From Candidatus Methylomirabilota bacterium (lineage in GTDB: Bacteria > Methylomirabilota > Methylomirabilia > Methylomirabilales > Methylomirabilaceae), in assembly GCA_003104975.1 (NCBI GenBank), contig PQAM01000012.1, positions 26,089 through 90,088 on the forward strand: DNA of 64,000 nt. The letters run 5' to 3'. The notes beneath the pieces are model-generated. The model ran no database searches. It was given only the letters and a program-made list of their open reading frames with translations, and had not been told where the DNA came from. Shown in pieces: positions 27,687 to 35,278 of this stretch. Positions within the stretch are counted from its first letter, which is position 1; every line of letters starts with the position of its first letter. Made by a program: the position numbers and the translations under genes.

Positions 27687-28562
27687 GTGACACAGATCGA
27701 TCGTCTCCGCGGAATCGCGGACACCGTCTCCAAGGCAGGGGTTCGGGCCCACCTCGAGCGACTTGTCGGGGCGAGGGATCCGTTTGACGGCTATGGTCGC
27801 ATGGAGGCAGCCGCCGAGACGATCGCAGAGGGCTTCAGGGGCCTGGACCTGCAGATAACCGAGGATCGCTTCAGGTGCGAGCGTCGCTGGTACCGGAATG
27901 TGATCGCCTTACAGCCGGGATCGATCCGGCATAGACAGGTCCTACTGGTTGCCCACTACGACACCGTTCCGAACAGCCCTGGGGCTGACGATAATGCCAG
28001 CGGTGTCGCCGGCCTCCTTGAGGCCGCGGCGGCCTTGGCCGGCCGTCAATTCGCGCAGGATCTGGTCTTCATCGCCTTCGCCCTCGAGGAGTACGGGAAC
28101 CCCGGCAGTCTGCATTATGTCGAGCAGGCCGCGGCTAATGGCACGCCGATAGGCGGAGTCTTCGACCTGGAGATGATCGGCTATACCGGGCCGAACCAAC
28201 GGATCCCTGCCGGAATCGATGCGCCTACGGTGGGCGATTTCATCGGCGTGGTGGGGAATCGGCGTTCGGATGGACTGGTTGCCCTCTTTACGAAGACGGC
28301 GACCCTGGTCGCCCCTACGTTGCCTGTACGGACGTTCGTGGTTGAGGGAAACGGGGAGGACCTGCCGCTTGTGCGCCAGAGCGACCATGCGCCGTTCTGG
28401 GATGCCGGGTACCCGGCCCTCATGATTACCGATACCGCTTTCCTACGCAATCCACACTATCATCTTGCTTCAGACACCCTCGATACGCTTAATCTTCGCT
28501 TTCTGCAGCAGGTAACGGCGGTTGCGGCCGCCTCAGCCGCATCGCTGGCCGACCTCGCTTGA
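27687..28562 (+). CDS. M28-family zinc peptidase
   Basis: 291 residues from GTG 27687. Zinc-dependent aminopeptidase fold: HYDTVPNSPGADDNASG (His and bridging Asp), ALEEYG (general-base and ligand Glu), FDLEMIGY (Asp/Glu) and the last ligand His in NPHYHLASDTLDTL. No signal peptide is apparent, so it is probably cytoplasmic. It follows the DUF151 gene by 36 bases. Substrate unknown. Confidence 0.85.
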   Translation: MTQIDRLRGIADTVSKAGVRAHLERLVGARDPFDGYGRMEAAAETIAEGFRGLDLQITEDRFRCERRWYRNVIALQPGSIRHRQVLLVAHYDTVPNSPGADDNASGVAGLLEAAAALAGRQFAQDLVFIAFALEEYGNPGSLHYVEQAAANGTPIGGVFDLEMIGYTGPNQRIPAGIDAPTVGDFIGVVGNRRSDGLVALFTKTATLVAPTLPVRTFVVEGNGEDLPLVRQSDHAPFWDAGYPALMITDTAFLRNPHYHLASDTLDTLNLRFLQQVTAVAAASAASLADLA

Positions 28563-28574
28563 GGTCGGAATCCC

Positions 28575-28811
28575 TTACACGGGTTCGATCACCAGGCTGG
28601 TGGTGGTACGCGTCACCGCCGGAAGCGCCTGGATATGATTCACCGTATCCCAGAGCGCGCTGAGGTCCGGGGCCTCAATGAAGGCAACAACATCGATGTT
28701 GCCGGTTACCGTATGTGCAAATTTCACCATTTGCAGCTCTCTGATCGTATCGGCCACCTCTTCCTCCCTGGCCTTGTTCGTCGTAATGAAGACATAGGCG
28801 TGAACCATCAA
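28575..28811 (-). CDS. Stand-alone Lrp/AsnC ligand-binding (RAM) domain protein
   Basis: 78 residues. The whole protein is one alpha-beta RAM domain (VHAYVFITTNKAREEEVADTI, then TVTGNIDVVAFIEAPDLSAL, then VTRTTTSLVI). The DNA-binding half of Lrp is absent. Stand-alone members form oligomers that bind amino acids and may modulate full-length Lrp proteins. It converges on the M28 peptidase gene, 12 bases away. Confidence 0.85.
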   Translation of the reverse strand: MMVHAYVFITTNKAREEEVADTIRELQMVKFAHTVTGNIDVVAFIEAPDLSALWDTVNHIQALPAVTRTTTSLVIEPV

Positions 28812-29050
28812 TCCTCCTCCACCCTCTCTAGTGGATCAGACCAGTAAACCCAATACCCCGAGACGACATCAAATAGGTCGGATAGTCCCTGCGCGGCTTA
28901 TTGCGTATCGTACAGATGATACGACGATACCGATGATATCGGACACGTCATGATCATGGTCCCTGACCCCGTGATTCTTCGAAAGTTTGATGAAGCATGT
29001 TACCATAAAAGCATCGAGACGTAGTTTAGAATTGAGAGGAGGTGGATAAC

Positions 29051-29359
29051 ATGAAAGCCTTCAGGAGGAGCGTGACGGTCCTGATGATCGGAATCTTACT
29101 CGCGACCGGTTTTATTCTCGTAGCCGCGAACTCTGCCTCAGCACGGACGAATTTCTCCTTCGGTGTACATGTTGGGGTTCCCCTTGCGCCCTATCCTGTG
29201 TATGCCTACCCCTATCCGCCACCCGTACACTATGCGCCGGTTCCACACTATCGGGTCTATCCTCCATGCGCGCGGGTTTGGGTCCCGGGGTACTATGACG
29301 GCTACGGCAACTGGGTGTTTGGGTACTATCGCTACGATTGCGGGTATTACGGCTACTGA
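29051..29359 (+). CDS. Small secreted Tyr/Pro-rich protein
   Basis: 102 residues from ATG 29051, which has AGGAGGTGG 6 bases upstream; a GTG at 29042 lies within that site. A signal peptide ends near NSASA-RT. The mature part is Pro/Tyr-rich (YPVYAYPYPPPVHYAPVPHY) and ends with W-V-P-G-Y-Y-D-G-Y-G-N-W-V-F-G-Y-Y type aromatic repeats. Such YXXW-type proteins are common in Gram-negative envelopes but have no assigned function. It heads an envelope-protein region. Confidence 0.7.
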   Translation: MKAFRRSVTVLMIGILLATGFILVAANSASARTNFSFGVHVGVPLAPYPVYAYPYPPPVHYAPVPHYRVYPPCARVWVPGYYDGYGNWVFGYYRYDCGYYGY

Positions 29360-29438
29360 GACTGCCCGGGTGCGCCAACCGGCGTAGAACGCGTAACCCG
29401 GCCATCAGACTGTGACCGAACAGCGCGGGGGGATTGCT

Positions 29439-29957
29439 GTGAAACGTGCCTTTGTATTCGCAATGTTAGCCATCGGATTGACCGGTTGCGCCAGTCTCGC
29501 AGTCCGCCCCTGTGATTCGGTGGGAACTCGCGACTCGAAATACGCGGCACGGTTCTTTCTCGGTATCATCACGCTGGGTATTTCCGAGGCCGGGATCCAA
29601 CATGAACAGGCCATCGAGGCTATGGAGGGATGGCGCTTCTGCCCGCCGCCAAGACCGGTTGCGTGGCAGGGTCCGCCGGCAACTGCCGGTATACCCAGGA
29701 CGCCGGGAACAGTGGTTAACGCAACGAAATGGACCGTCAATGTGTATCTCGACCCTGCCAGCCCGGGCGTTCCGCCTCTCGTGACACTTCGACCGGGCGA
29801 GGCCCGGCAACTGGCGCTGGTCGCCGGGCCCCATCGAGTCGTCGCCACGCCAACGGCGGCCGCAGGGGTACCGCCCGCGCGCTACGAGCGGCAGATTCAG
29901 ATCGACCCGAGAGATCGAAGCTTTCGACTTCAGCTTTCGGAGGGAGACTTTCAGTAG
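29439..29957 (+). CDS. Predicted lipoprotein, unknown
   Basis: 172 residues from GTG 29439 (start VKRAFVFAMLAIGLTGCASL); an upstream GTG at 29412 would add nine residues before the signal. The lipobox LTGC places the acylated Cys near residue 17. The C-terminal half (about 75-170) looks like a beta-sandwich (WTVNVYLDPASPGVPPLVTL, then RHVVATPTAA-type strands). Two extra Cys are near 23 and 70. No family recognised. Confidence 0.65.
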   Translation: MKRAFVFAMLAIGLTGCASLAVRPCDSVGTRDSKYAARFFLGIITLGISEAGIQHEQAIEAMEGWRFCPPPRPVAWQGPPATAGIPRTPGTVVNATKWTVNVYLDPASPGVPPLVTLRPGEARQLALVAGPHRVVATPTAAAGVPPARYERQIQIDPRDRSFRLQLSEGDFQ

Positions 29958-30034
29958 GGGCTGGTCAGCCTGACAAAACCGGCGCACGCCCATCGGTCGT
30001 ATCAAGACGGCTCAGTCGCTGTAAAGGAGCGAAC

Positions 30035-30628
30035 ATGAAGTACCGCAGACTGATTCCCGCGATCGTTGCGGAGGCTCTGATCCTTCTGCTGCTTATCGCG
30101 GCTCCAGCGGATCTCGCTCAAGCAGGCGCCAGAGGTGGTGGCGGAGGGAGCGGAGGGGGAGGCCGCGCCGGTGGCTTTGGAGGTGGCGCCATTATCGGGG
30201 GCGGTCGGAGCGGCGGCTCGTTTAGCGGCGGCACTCGAGGGGGCGTGATCAGCGGCGGACCGTCGCATCCCTTCAGGAGCCCATCGTTTCGCCATCACCC
30301 TCACCGCGATCATTTCTTTTTTGGCTTTGGCGTCAGCACCTTTGTTCCGGTCTGGTGGTGGTACGATCCGTACTACTATTACTGGGGACCGTCCGCCTAC
30401 TATCCCTATTATGGCTATCCGTATCCCAGCTACTACAGGTATCCATACTACCCCTACCCGGGATCGGATCCATGCCTCTCAGCGGATCCCGCCTATGCGC
30501 CCTACTGCCCACCGGCGGCAGGCGAGCCCCCGGAGGGCTATAGCGTACCACCTGTAGACTATCCGCTGCCGGCTCCGTCTGACGGCCAGACCGAGCCTCC
30601 GCAGTCAAGTTCGCCTGTCAGCGAATAG
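30035..30628 (+). CDS. Secreted Gly-rich/Tyr-rich protein
   Basis: 197 residues from ATG 30035 with AAGGAG 8 bases upstream. Signal peptide to about ADLAQAGA (residue 30). Then a Gly-rich tract with GGGG and RSGGS repeats (30-75), a His-rich patch (HHPHRDHFFFG), and a Tyr/Pro-rich tail with repeated YYP, YPYP words and one Cys pair. Likely cell-surface or matrix material. The low-complexity sequence prevents a family call. Confidence 0.65.
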   Translation: MKYRRLIPAIVAEALILLLLIAAPADLAQAGARGGGGGSGGGGRAGGFGGGAIIGGGRSGGSFSGGTRGGVISGGPSHPFRSPSFRHHPHRDHFFFGFGVSTFVPVWWWYDPYYYYWGPSAYYPYYGYPYPSYYRYPYYPYPGSDPCLSADPAYAPYCPPAAGEPPEGYSVPPVDYPLPAPSDGQTEPPQSSSPVSE

Positions 30629-30692
30629 TCGGTACAGGGCACATCGCTCACGCCAATCGGTTGGGTCCGGCGCTCTCCGACTGCTGTATCGC

Positions 30693-31058
30693 TCAGTCGG
30701 CGAGATCTGTCTTTCCGGGCTCAAACGGATATGGGGGTTGGTAGATCGGACGATAGGCGTCGGGAAGTGGAAATGGGAAGGTGACGATTTCATAGACCCC
30801 TGTGAGTGTGCGCGCAATACCCCAACTGAGTCCCTCCAGGACCCCGACAGTAAACCCGTACACCGGCCCGTCCTCAAGTGTATCGTAGTAGACCGTCTTC
30901 GGCACCTCCACCATGCCAAGCCCGGCATTCGCCACCCCGCGAACGGCCTTCTGGGATGCCGCCACCGGCGCAGACCATTCCTCTGCACAGGTCGTCGCAG
31001 ACAGCCCGCCGATCAACACTACTGACGCCATCACCATTCCAAACAGTGCAATCTTCAT
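30693..31058 (-). CDS. Exosortase system-associated protein, TIGR04073 type
   Basis: 121 residues from ATG 31058; GGAGG lies 4 bases upstream, and the ATG at 31070 overlaps that site. A signal peptide ends near TTCA-EE. The mature part carries RGVANAGLGMVEVPKTVYYD, GLSWGIARTLTGVYEIVTFP and the proline-rich P-x-x-Y-x-P-I-Y end that I associate with the TIGR04073 family, seen in organisms with PEP-CTERM/exosortase systems. No exosortase or PEP-CTERM protein is visible in this window. Function unknown. Confidence 0.7.
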   Translation of the reverse strand: MKIALFGMVMASVVLIGGLSATTCAEEWSAPVAASQKAVRGVANAGLGMVEVPKTVYYDTLEDGPVYGFTVGVLEGLSWGIARTLTGVYEIVTFPFPLPDAYRPIYQPPYPFEPGKTDLAD

Positions 31059-31621
31059 CGGTCCTCCCATCGAATTGGCCGCGGTTTCGATGGGCGATTC
31101 TATCGCTGAACGGCTCCGCCAGGCAAGTGTGAATTCAAGCCCTCACGTCGGAAGAATCTGATGTGCCGATGCTGCGGGTAGCGGGCACGTCGGCGTCTGT
31201 ACCTGCGGCCGTCGACGCTGAGACCCTTCCGGCGTTCTTACCTATGAAATAATTACCACACCAACCCCCGACTCTCGCACGTGAAATGCCCTCGTCAAGG
31301 CACCACTCCTTTTTCAGCAAAAAAACGAACTGTCCCTCATTGTTCCATAGTTAGGCGTTGGCTTTGCTCGTTACACGGGATTTGGCATCTCACTTGCTTC
31401 CCTTGCCCGGCATGTTCGACGGATGCGATGGCGCGCGTCCCCGTTGGTGACAATTTACTACCGGCTATTTTAGGTGAGGGCTCGCTCCGTCGTCTCGTCC
31501 ATGGAACAGCCGATCGGTTCGCACAACGCTCGGTTCGTATACAGTCTATCGCACGCGGATCGCCACGTCCTCCGCCGATTGTCAGTCACTGACACATTAT
31601 GCAAGGAAAGGAGCAGGAGAT
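31059..31621. other. Gene-free divergent intergenic region
   Basis: 563 bases between the TIGR04073 gene (minus) and the guanylyltransferase gene (plus). A TAGAAT-like -10 for the minus-strand gene is at 31096-31101. A 15-base palindrome lies at 31580-31594. Short frames here (for example minus 31135-31320) have no ribosome binding site or family match. The A-rich run at 31320-31327 is unusual for this GC-rich DNA. Otherwise I see nothing. Confidence 0.5.
31580..31594. promoter_or_regulatory. Perfect palindrome before the guanylyltransferase gene
   Basis: TGTCAGT-C-ACTGACA is a perfect 7-base dyad with a single central base, ending 27 bases before ATG 31622 and just before the purine-rich ribosome binding region. 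It fits an operator for a dimeric regulator, or a small 5'-UTR hairpin. Confidence 0.4.
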
Positions 31622-32650
31622 ATGTATGCAGCAAGCGATCAGCATTGGGGAATCGTTCTGGCGGGTGGTGAGGGACAACGGCTCAGAGATTTCATCCGGC
31701 TACATTGGGGTTCGAAGCGACCAAAGCAGTACTGCACCCTTATCGGCGGTCAATCGATGCTCCGCCATACGCTCGCCCGGGCCGAGCGACTCCTCTCTCC
31801 CGAACGCCTCTTGACGATCGTGAGTCGTGAGCATCTGGGTTACGCACGGGAAGAGTTGTACGATCGTCCGCCAGGTACAGTGATTGTGCAGCCTGGCAAC
31901 CGAGGGACAGCCCCGGGGATCCTGTTGCCGCTCCTGCATGTCTATCAGCGCGATCCCGATGCCATCGTCACGCTCCTGCCTTCGGATCATTTTATCGTTG
32001 AGGAGGAACGGTTGATGGCGGCGGTAGGGGAAGCCGCCCGCGTTGTGGCCTCCCACCCGGGCCGCCTCGTCGTCCTCGGGGTCGAACCCGACCGGCCGGA
32101 AACGGAATATGGTTGGATTGAGGTTGGAGAGCGGCTCGATCTGGAACACAGACAGCGCCCCTTTCGCCGTTCGTCGGCCGACTTGTTACCCAGCCACATG
32201 GACGACACAGACCGCCGCTCGGGAACATGGCTCTACCGGGTAATGTCGTTCTGTGAGAAGCCTCGCCTGCACGCAGCGAAGGCTCTCTACCGGAGCGGCT
32301 GTCTCTGGAACACCCTCATTCTTACCGGTAAGGTCTGGATGCTGCTGTTGCTATTTCAGATGCTGACGCCACAACTCTTCCTCCGATTTCAGCAGATTCA
32401 GCCGGTGCTCGGAGAGCGGGGGGAAGCGGAGGCGCTTCAGAAGATCTATGGGCGGTTGCACACGATAAACTTCTCCGAGGCCATTTTGACACGCAGCGTC
32501 GAGGTTCTTACCGTACTTCGGGTCACGGAGATTTATTGGAGCGATTGGGGGAATCCTGAACAGGTCAGCAAAGATGTCGCCCGCTTTGCTCTGACGAGCC
32601 AGCACGAGCCCGCGTTGCACCGCAGCCCGTCTTTGGCCGTACCCGACTAA
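31622..32650 (+). CDS. Mannose-1-phosphate guanylyltransferase-like nucleotidyltransferase
   Basis: 342 residues. The sugar-nucleotide transferase fold starts WGIVLAGGEGQRL, followed by RPKQYC (family-typical PKQY), QPGNRGTAPGILLPLL, LPSDHFI, ETEYGWIEVGE and WNTLILTGKV. These are ManC/GDP-mannose pyrophosphorylase landmarks; it lacks the C-terminal isomerase domain of bifunctional enzymes. It would make GDP-mannose for glycans or polysaccharide. GGAGCAGGAG precedes the ATG. Neighbours are envelope proteins, which fits. The exact sugar is not proven. Confidence 0.82.
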   Translation: MYAASDQHWGIVLAGGEGQRLRDFIRLHWGSKRPKQYCTLIGGQSMLRHTLARAERLLSPERLLTIVSREHLGYAREELYDRPPGTVIVQPGNRGTAPGILLPLLHVYQRDPDAIVTLLPSDHFIVEEERLMAAVGEAARVVASHPGRLVVLGVEPDRPETEYGWIEVGERLDLEHRQRPFRRSSADLLPSHMDDTDRRSGTWLYRVMSFCEKPRLHAAKALYRSGCLWNTLILTGKVWMLLLLFQMLTPQLFLRFQQIQPVLGERGEAEALQKIYGRLHTINFSEAILTRSVEVLTVLRVTEIYWSDWGNPEQVSKDVARFALTSQHEPALHRSPSLAVPD

Positions 32651-32679
32651 GCGCCCACGGTGCTGCGGCTCGGGGGATG

Positions 32680-33198
32680 CTATTGCGCTGAAGCGGAAGG
32701 CGCCAGATGCCGACTGAAGAGGACCGTCGTATGCGGCGGAACGAGAATCTGACTCGTCACGCTGAACCCTCTCCAGTGAAATCCAACCACGTGCAACCCC
32801 GCAACGACCGGGACCAGGGCGGGACCGCGGAACTCTTTCGCCAACCCGATCCGCCTGCCGTCGACCATAATCTCGGTATCCCCAGGGGCCACCTCGATTT
32901 GTAGGGTGCCGCCGGGCGGCGGGTATGGTGGAGCGGCATAGGCATATCTCGAGGCGGACGCCCTGTCCGCCTGTTCGCTTTGAATCGCATCGCCCGTCAG
33001 CGCGCCGGTCACCGCCCCCACCGCGGCCCCAATAGCCGCGCCCGTCCCCGGCGAACCGGCAATCCCGCCAAAAACGGCGCCGGTCGCAGCGCCGATGGCC
33101 GCGCCCCCGACGGTTCCGCTCTCTCTGGGTGTCGGCGGGGTTGCACACCCGTTCAACAGCAACAGTAGGACTACGCTAAGGGTGATAAACGCTTTCAT
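32680..33198 (-). CDS. Glycine-zipper lipoprotein
   Basis: 172 residues from ATG 33198 with GAGGAG 5 bases upstream. Lipobox LNGC (Cys about 18). Residues 25-75 are a glycine-zipper (GTVGGAAIGAATGAVFGG, then GTGAAIGAAVGAVTGAL), a membrane-inserting helix pair. A C-terminal beta domain (about 90-165) resembles PEGA-type surface domains (LQIEVAPGDTEIMVDGRRIG). Divergent from another glycine-zipper lipoprotein gene at 33363. Confidence 0.75.
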   Translation of the reverse strand: MKAFITLSVVLLLLLNGCATPPTPRESGTVGGAAIGAATGAVFGGIAGSPGTGAAIGAAVGAVTGALTGDAIQSEQADRASASRYAYAAPPYPPPGGTLQIEVAPGDTEIMVDGRRIGLAKEFRGPALVPVVAGLHVVGFHWRGFSVTSQILVPPHTTVLFSRHLAPSASAQ

Positions 33199-33221
33199 AG
33201 CATCTCCTCTCCAACAACAAG

Positions 33222-33251
33222 AATATAGCATAGCGTCACGAGCTTCCACAA
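33222..33251 (-). promoter_or_regulatory. Candidate promoter, lipoprotein gene (minus)
   Basis: Minus strand TTGTGG (33246-33251), 18-base spacer, TATATT (33222-33227), about 24 bases before the start codon. Confidence 0.4.
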
Positions 33252-33288
33252 CCAAACCGGGGCGACGATCGGACCACGGTTTGGCTCA

Positions 33289-33318
33289 TTGACGCGCTCT
33301 CTTTGCTGGTGCTAGGAT
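33289..33318 (+). promoter_or_regulatory. Candidate promoter, lipoprotein gene (plus)
   Basis: TTGACG (33289-33294), 18-base spacer, TAGGAT (33313-33318), about 45 bases before ATG 33363. Same spacing as the smc and ribD promoters. Confidence 0.5.
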
Positions 33319-33362
33319 GGGGCGCCATTGAGCATCTCTATCGCGGGCGAAAGGAGGAGACG

Positions 33363-33998
33363 ATGCACGTCGCAGCTACTCTCAGACAAGGGGTCGCGTT
33401 GCTGTTGTGTCTGTTGCTGATCGTGGGCAGTACATTCGGCTGTGCAGCGATTGAAGAGCAGGTCAAGGCCCATCCCGAGACTGCGCTGGGCGCCGGCATC
33501 GGGACCGCGGCCGGGATGTTGACCGGAGGGTTGATCTTTGGTAACGCCGCGGGGACATTGGTAGGCGGGCTTATCGGTGGGCTTACGGGCGGCATCATCG
33601 GCAATGTGATCGAGGCCCGATCCTATGATCGGACAACGACCTCGCAACGTTACAACTATAAACCCACCCAGGGAACCATCCTGAGGATCGAGGCTGTCGA
33701 GGTCCATCCGGCGCAGATTCGGCCCGGCGACACGATCAACCTGAACATGAGGTTCGCCGTACTCGCCCCGAATGCGCAGCAAGCCGTTCAGGTTTCTGAG
33801 CGCCGTCAGATCCTCTTGAACAGTTCAACCGTCGGTGATTCGACCCTGCAGGTGCAGCGGATGGGTGGAACCTGGACCAGCAGTCAGCCCCTCACCCTTC
33901 CCGCGAACGCCGCGAGCGGGAGCTATCGCGTCATCATGACCGTCAAGGCGGACGGCGTGGAGGCCACCCAACAGACGACCTTTACCGTGATCCGGTAA
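33363..33998 (+). CDS. Glycine-zipper lipoprotein
   Basis: 211 residues from ATG 33363, with AGGAGGAG 4 bases upstream. Signal peptide with lipobox TFGC (Cys about 27). A glycine-zipper (about 42-82: LGAGIGTAAGMLTGGLIFG, then GLIGGLTGGIIG) is followed by a beta-rich domain (about 100-211) with RPGDTINLNMRFAVLAP and a QPLTLPANAASGSYRVIMTV end, like a transglutaminase-adjacent or Ig-like domain. Resembles outer-membrane SlyB/OmpA-linked glycine-zipper lipoproteins in its first half only. Confidence 0.75.
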   Translation: MHVAATLRQGVALLLCLLLIVGSTFGCAAIEEQVKAHPETALGAGIGTAAGMLTGGLIFGNAAGTLVGGLIGGLTGGIIGNVIEARSYDRTTTSQRYNYKPTQGTILRIEAVEVHPAQIRPGDTINLNMRFAVLAPNAQQAVQVSERRQILLNSSTVGDSTLQVQRMGGTWTSSQPLTLPANAASGSYRVIMTVKADGVEATQQTTFTVIR

Positions 33999-34085
33999 AC
34001 GGCGGGGTATTCGCCCCGTGAGCGCGCTGTCGAGGCAGCGGGTCGATCAGACATACGCAGCGGGACATAGAGGGGAAGATACTGA

Positions 34086-35252
34086 ATGGTAGGCAAAGAA
34101 GAGATCGTCGGCGCCGTCGATCGATTGGCGGGCACACTGACCGCCACCGGCCGTTTTCTTCACCTGCACCCGGAGTTGGCCTACGAAGAGCGGGAGTCGG
34201 CGCGGCATCTCATCTCATTGCTCAAGGCACATCACTTCGACGTCATCGAGGGGGCCGGCGGCTTACCGACTGCGTTTATCGCCTCGGCCGGTGTCGACCG
34301 CCCGTCGGCCACCATCGCCTTTCTCGCCGAATATGATGCGCTCCCCTCTCTTGGCCATGCCTGTGGTCATAATCTGATCGCAGCCGGTTCGGTCGGCGCC
34401 GCGTTAGCCTTACAGCCGTTTCTCGACAGACTTCACGGACGGGTCCTTGTCGTTGGCTGTCCCGCCGAGGAAAAGGGCGGGGGGAAAATCGCCCTCGTAA
34501 AATCCGGTCTCTTCGCCGATGTCGACGCCGCGCTGCTGATTCACCCCAGCAACCGAACCGAGATCTTCAAGGGCGCATTGGCGATGCGCGCGCTCCAGGT
34601 CGAGTTTTTCGGAAAGGCGAGTCATGCCGCAGCGTCCCCCCATCTCGGGATCAACGCCCTCGATGCCGTGGTCCTGGCCTTCACTAATGTGAACGCGCTT
34701 CGCCAACAGCTCCGGGATGACGCCAGGATCCACGGGATCATCAGCGACGGCGGAATCGCGCCCAACATTATCCCGGATCATACCGTCGCCCGGTTCTGTA
34801 TCCGGGCGCTGGACCTCGAGTACCTGCACGATCTGTATGGCCGTGTGGTCGCCTGCTTTGAGGCCGCGGCCAGGGCGACAGGTACTACGCTGACGGTTCG
34901 CGATGAAGGCGAGGAATACCACCCAATGAAATGCAACCGGGTTCTCGGGGCCCTCCTTCGCGTTAATCTGGAGACGTTGGGTGAACGGATTGAACAAACA
35001 CCAGAGGATCAGCACCTTGGGTCCACTGACGTAGGCAACGTCAGTCAGGTCGTTCCGACGATCCATCCAACCATCGCCCTCACCGACAATCCGGAGGTGG
35101 TCAACCACTCCGCCGCCTTTGCCGAGGCGGCCGGAGGACCGGCCGGCGATCGGGCCATGCTGCTCTCGGCCAAGGCGCTGGCCATGACGGCGGTGGATCT
35201 GTTTACCGATCCTACCCACGTACGACAGATACAGACAGAATTCGAGCCTTGA
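34086..35252 (+). CDS. M20 family metallopeptidase/amidohydrolase
   Basis: 388 residues. Features of the M20D branch (AbgB/IAA-amino-acid hydrolase type): HLHPELAYEERESA near residue 25, AEYDALPSLGHACGHNL with the metal ligands, CPAEEKGGGK with the catalytic Glu, GKASHAAASPHLGINALDAV in the lid domain, and a late His in VNHSAAF. Probably cytoplasmic, acting on N-acyl amino acids or small peptides. It is the first of a run of plus-strand genes leading to the cell-wall recycling group. Confidence 0.85.
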   Translation: MVGKEEIVGAVDRLAGTLTATGRFLHLHPELAYEERESARHLISLLKAHHFDVIEGAGGLPTAFIASAGVDRPSATIAFLAEYDALPSLGHACGHNLIAAGSVGAALALQPFLDRLHGRVLVVGCPAEEKGGGKIALVKSGLFADVDAALLIHPSNRTEIFKGALAMRALQVEFFGKASHAAASPHLGINALDAVVLAFTNVNALRQQLRDDARIHGIISDGGIAPNIIPDHTVARFCIRALDLEYLHDLYGRVVACFEAAARATGTTLTVRDEGEEYHPMKCNRVLGALLRVNLETLGERIEQTPEDQHLGSTDVGNVSQVVPTIHPTIALTDNPEVVNHSAAFAEAAGGPAGDRAMLLSAKALAMTAVDLFTDPTHVRQIQTEFEP

Positions 35253-35278
35253 GGCACAGTTTCGCTGACATACTGCCG

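Noticed and set aside
31135..31320. 61-codon minus-strand frame (EWCLDEGISRARVGGWCGNY)
   Set aside because: Protein-like first half, but no ribosome binding site, no recognised family and isolated in a gene-free region.
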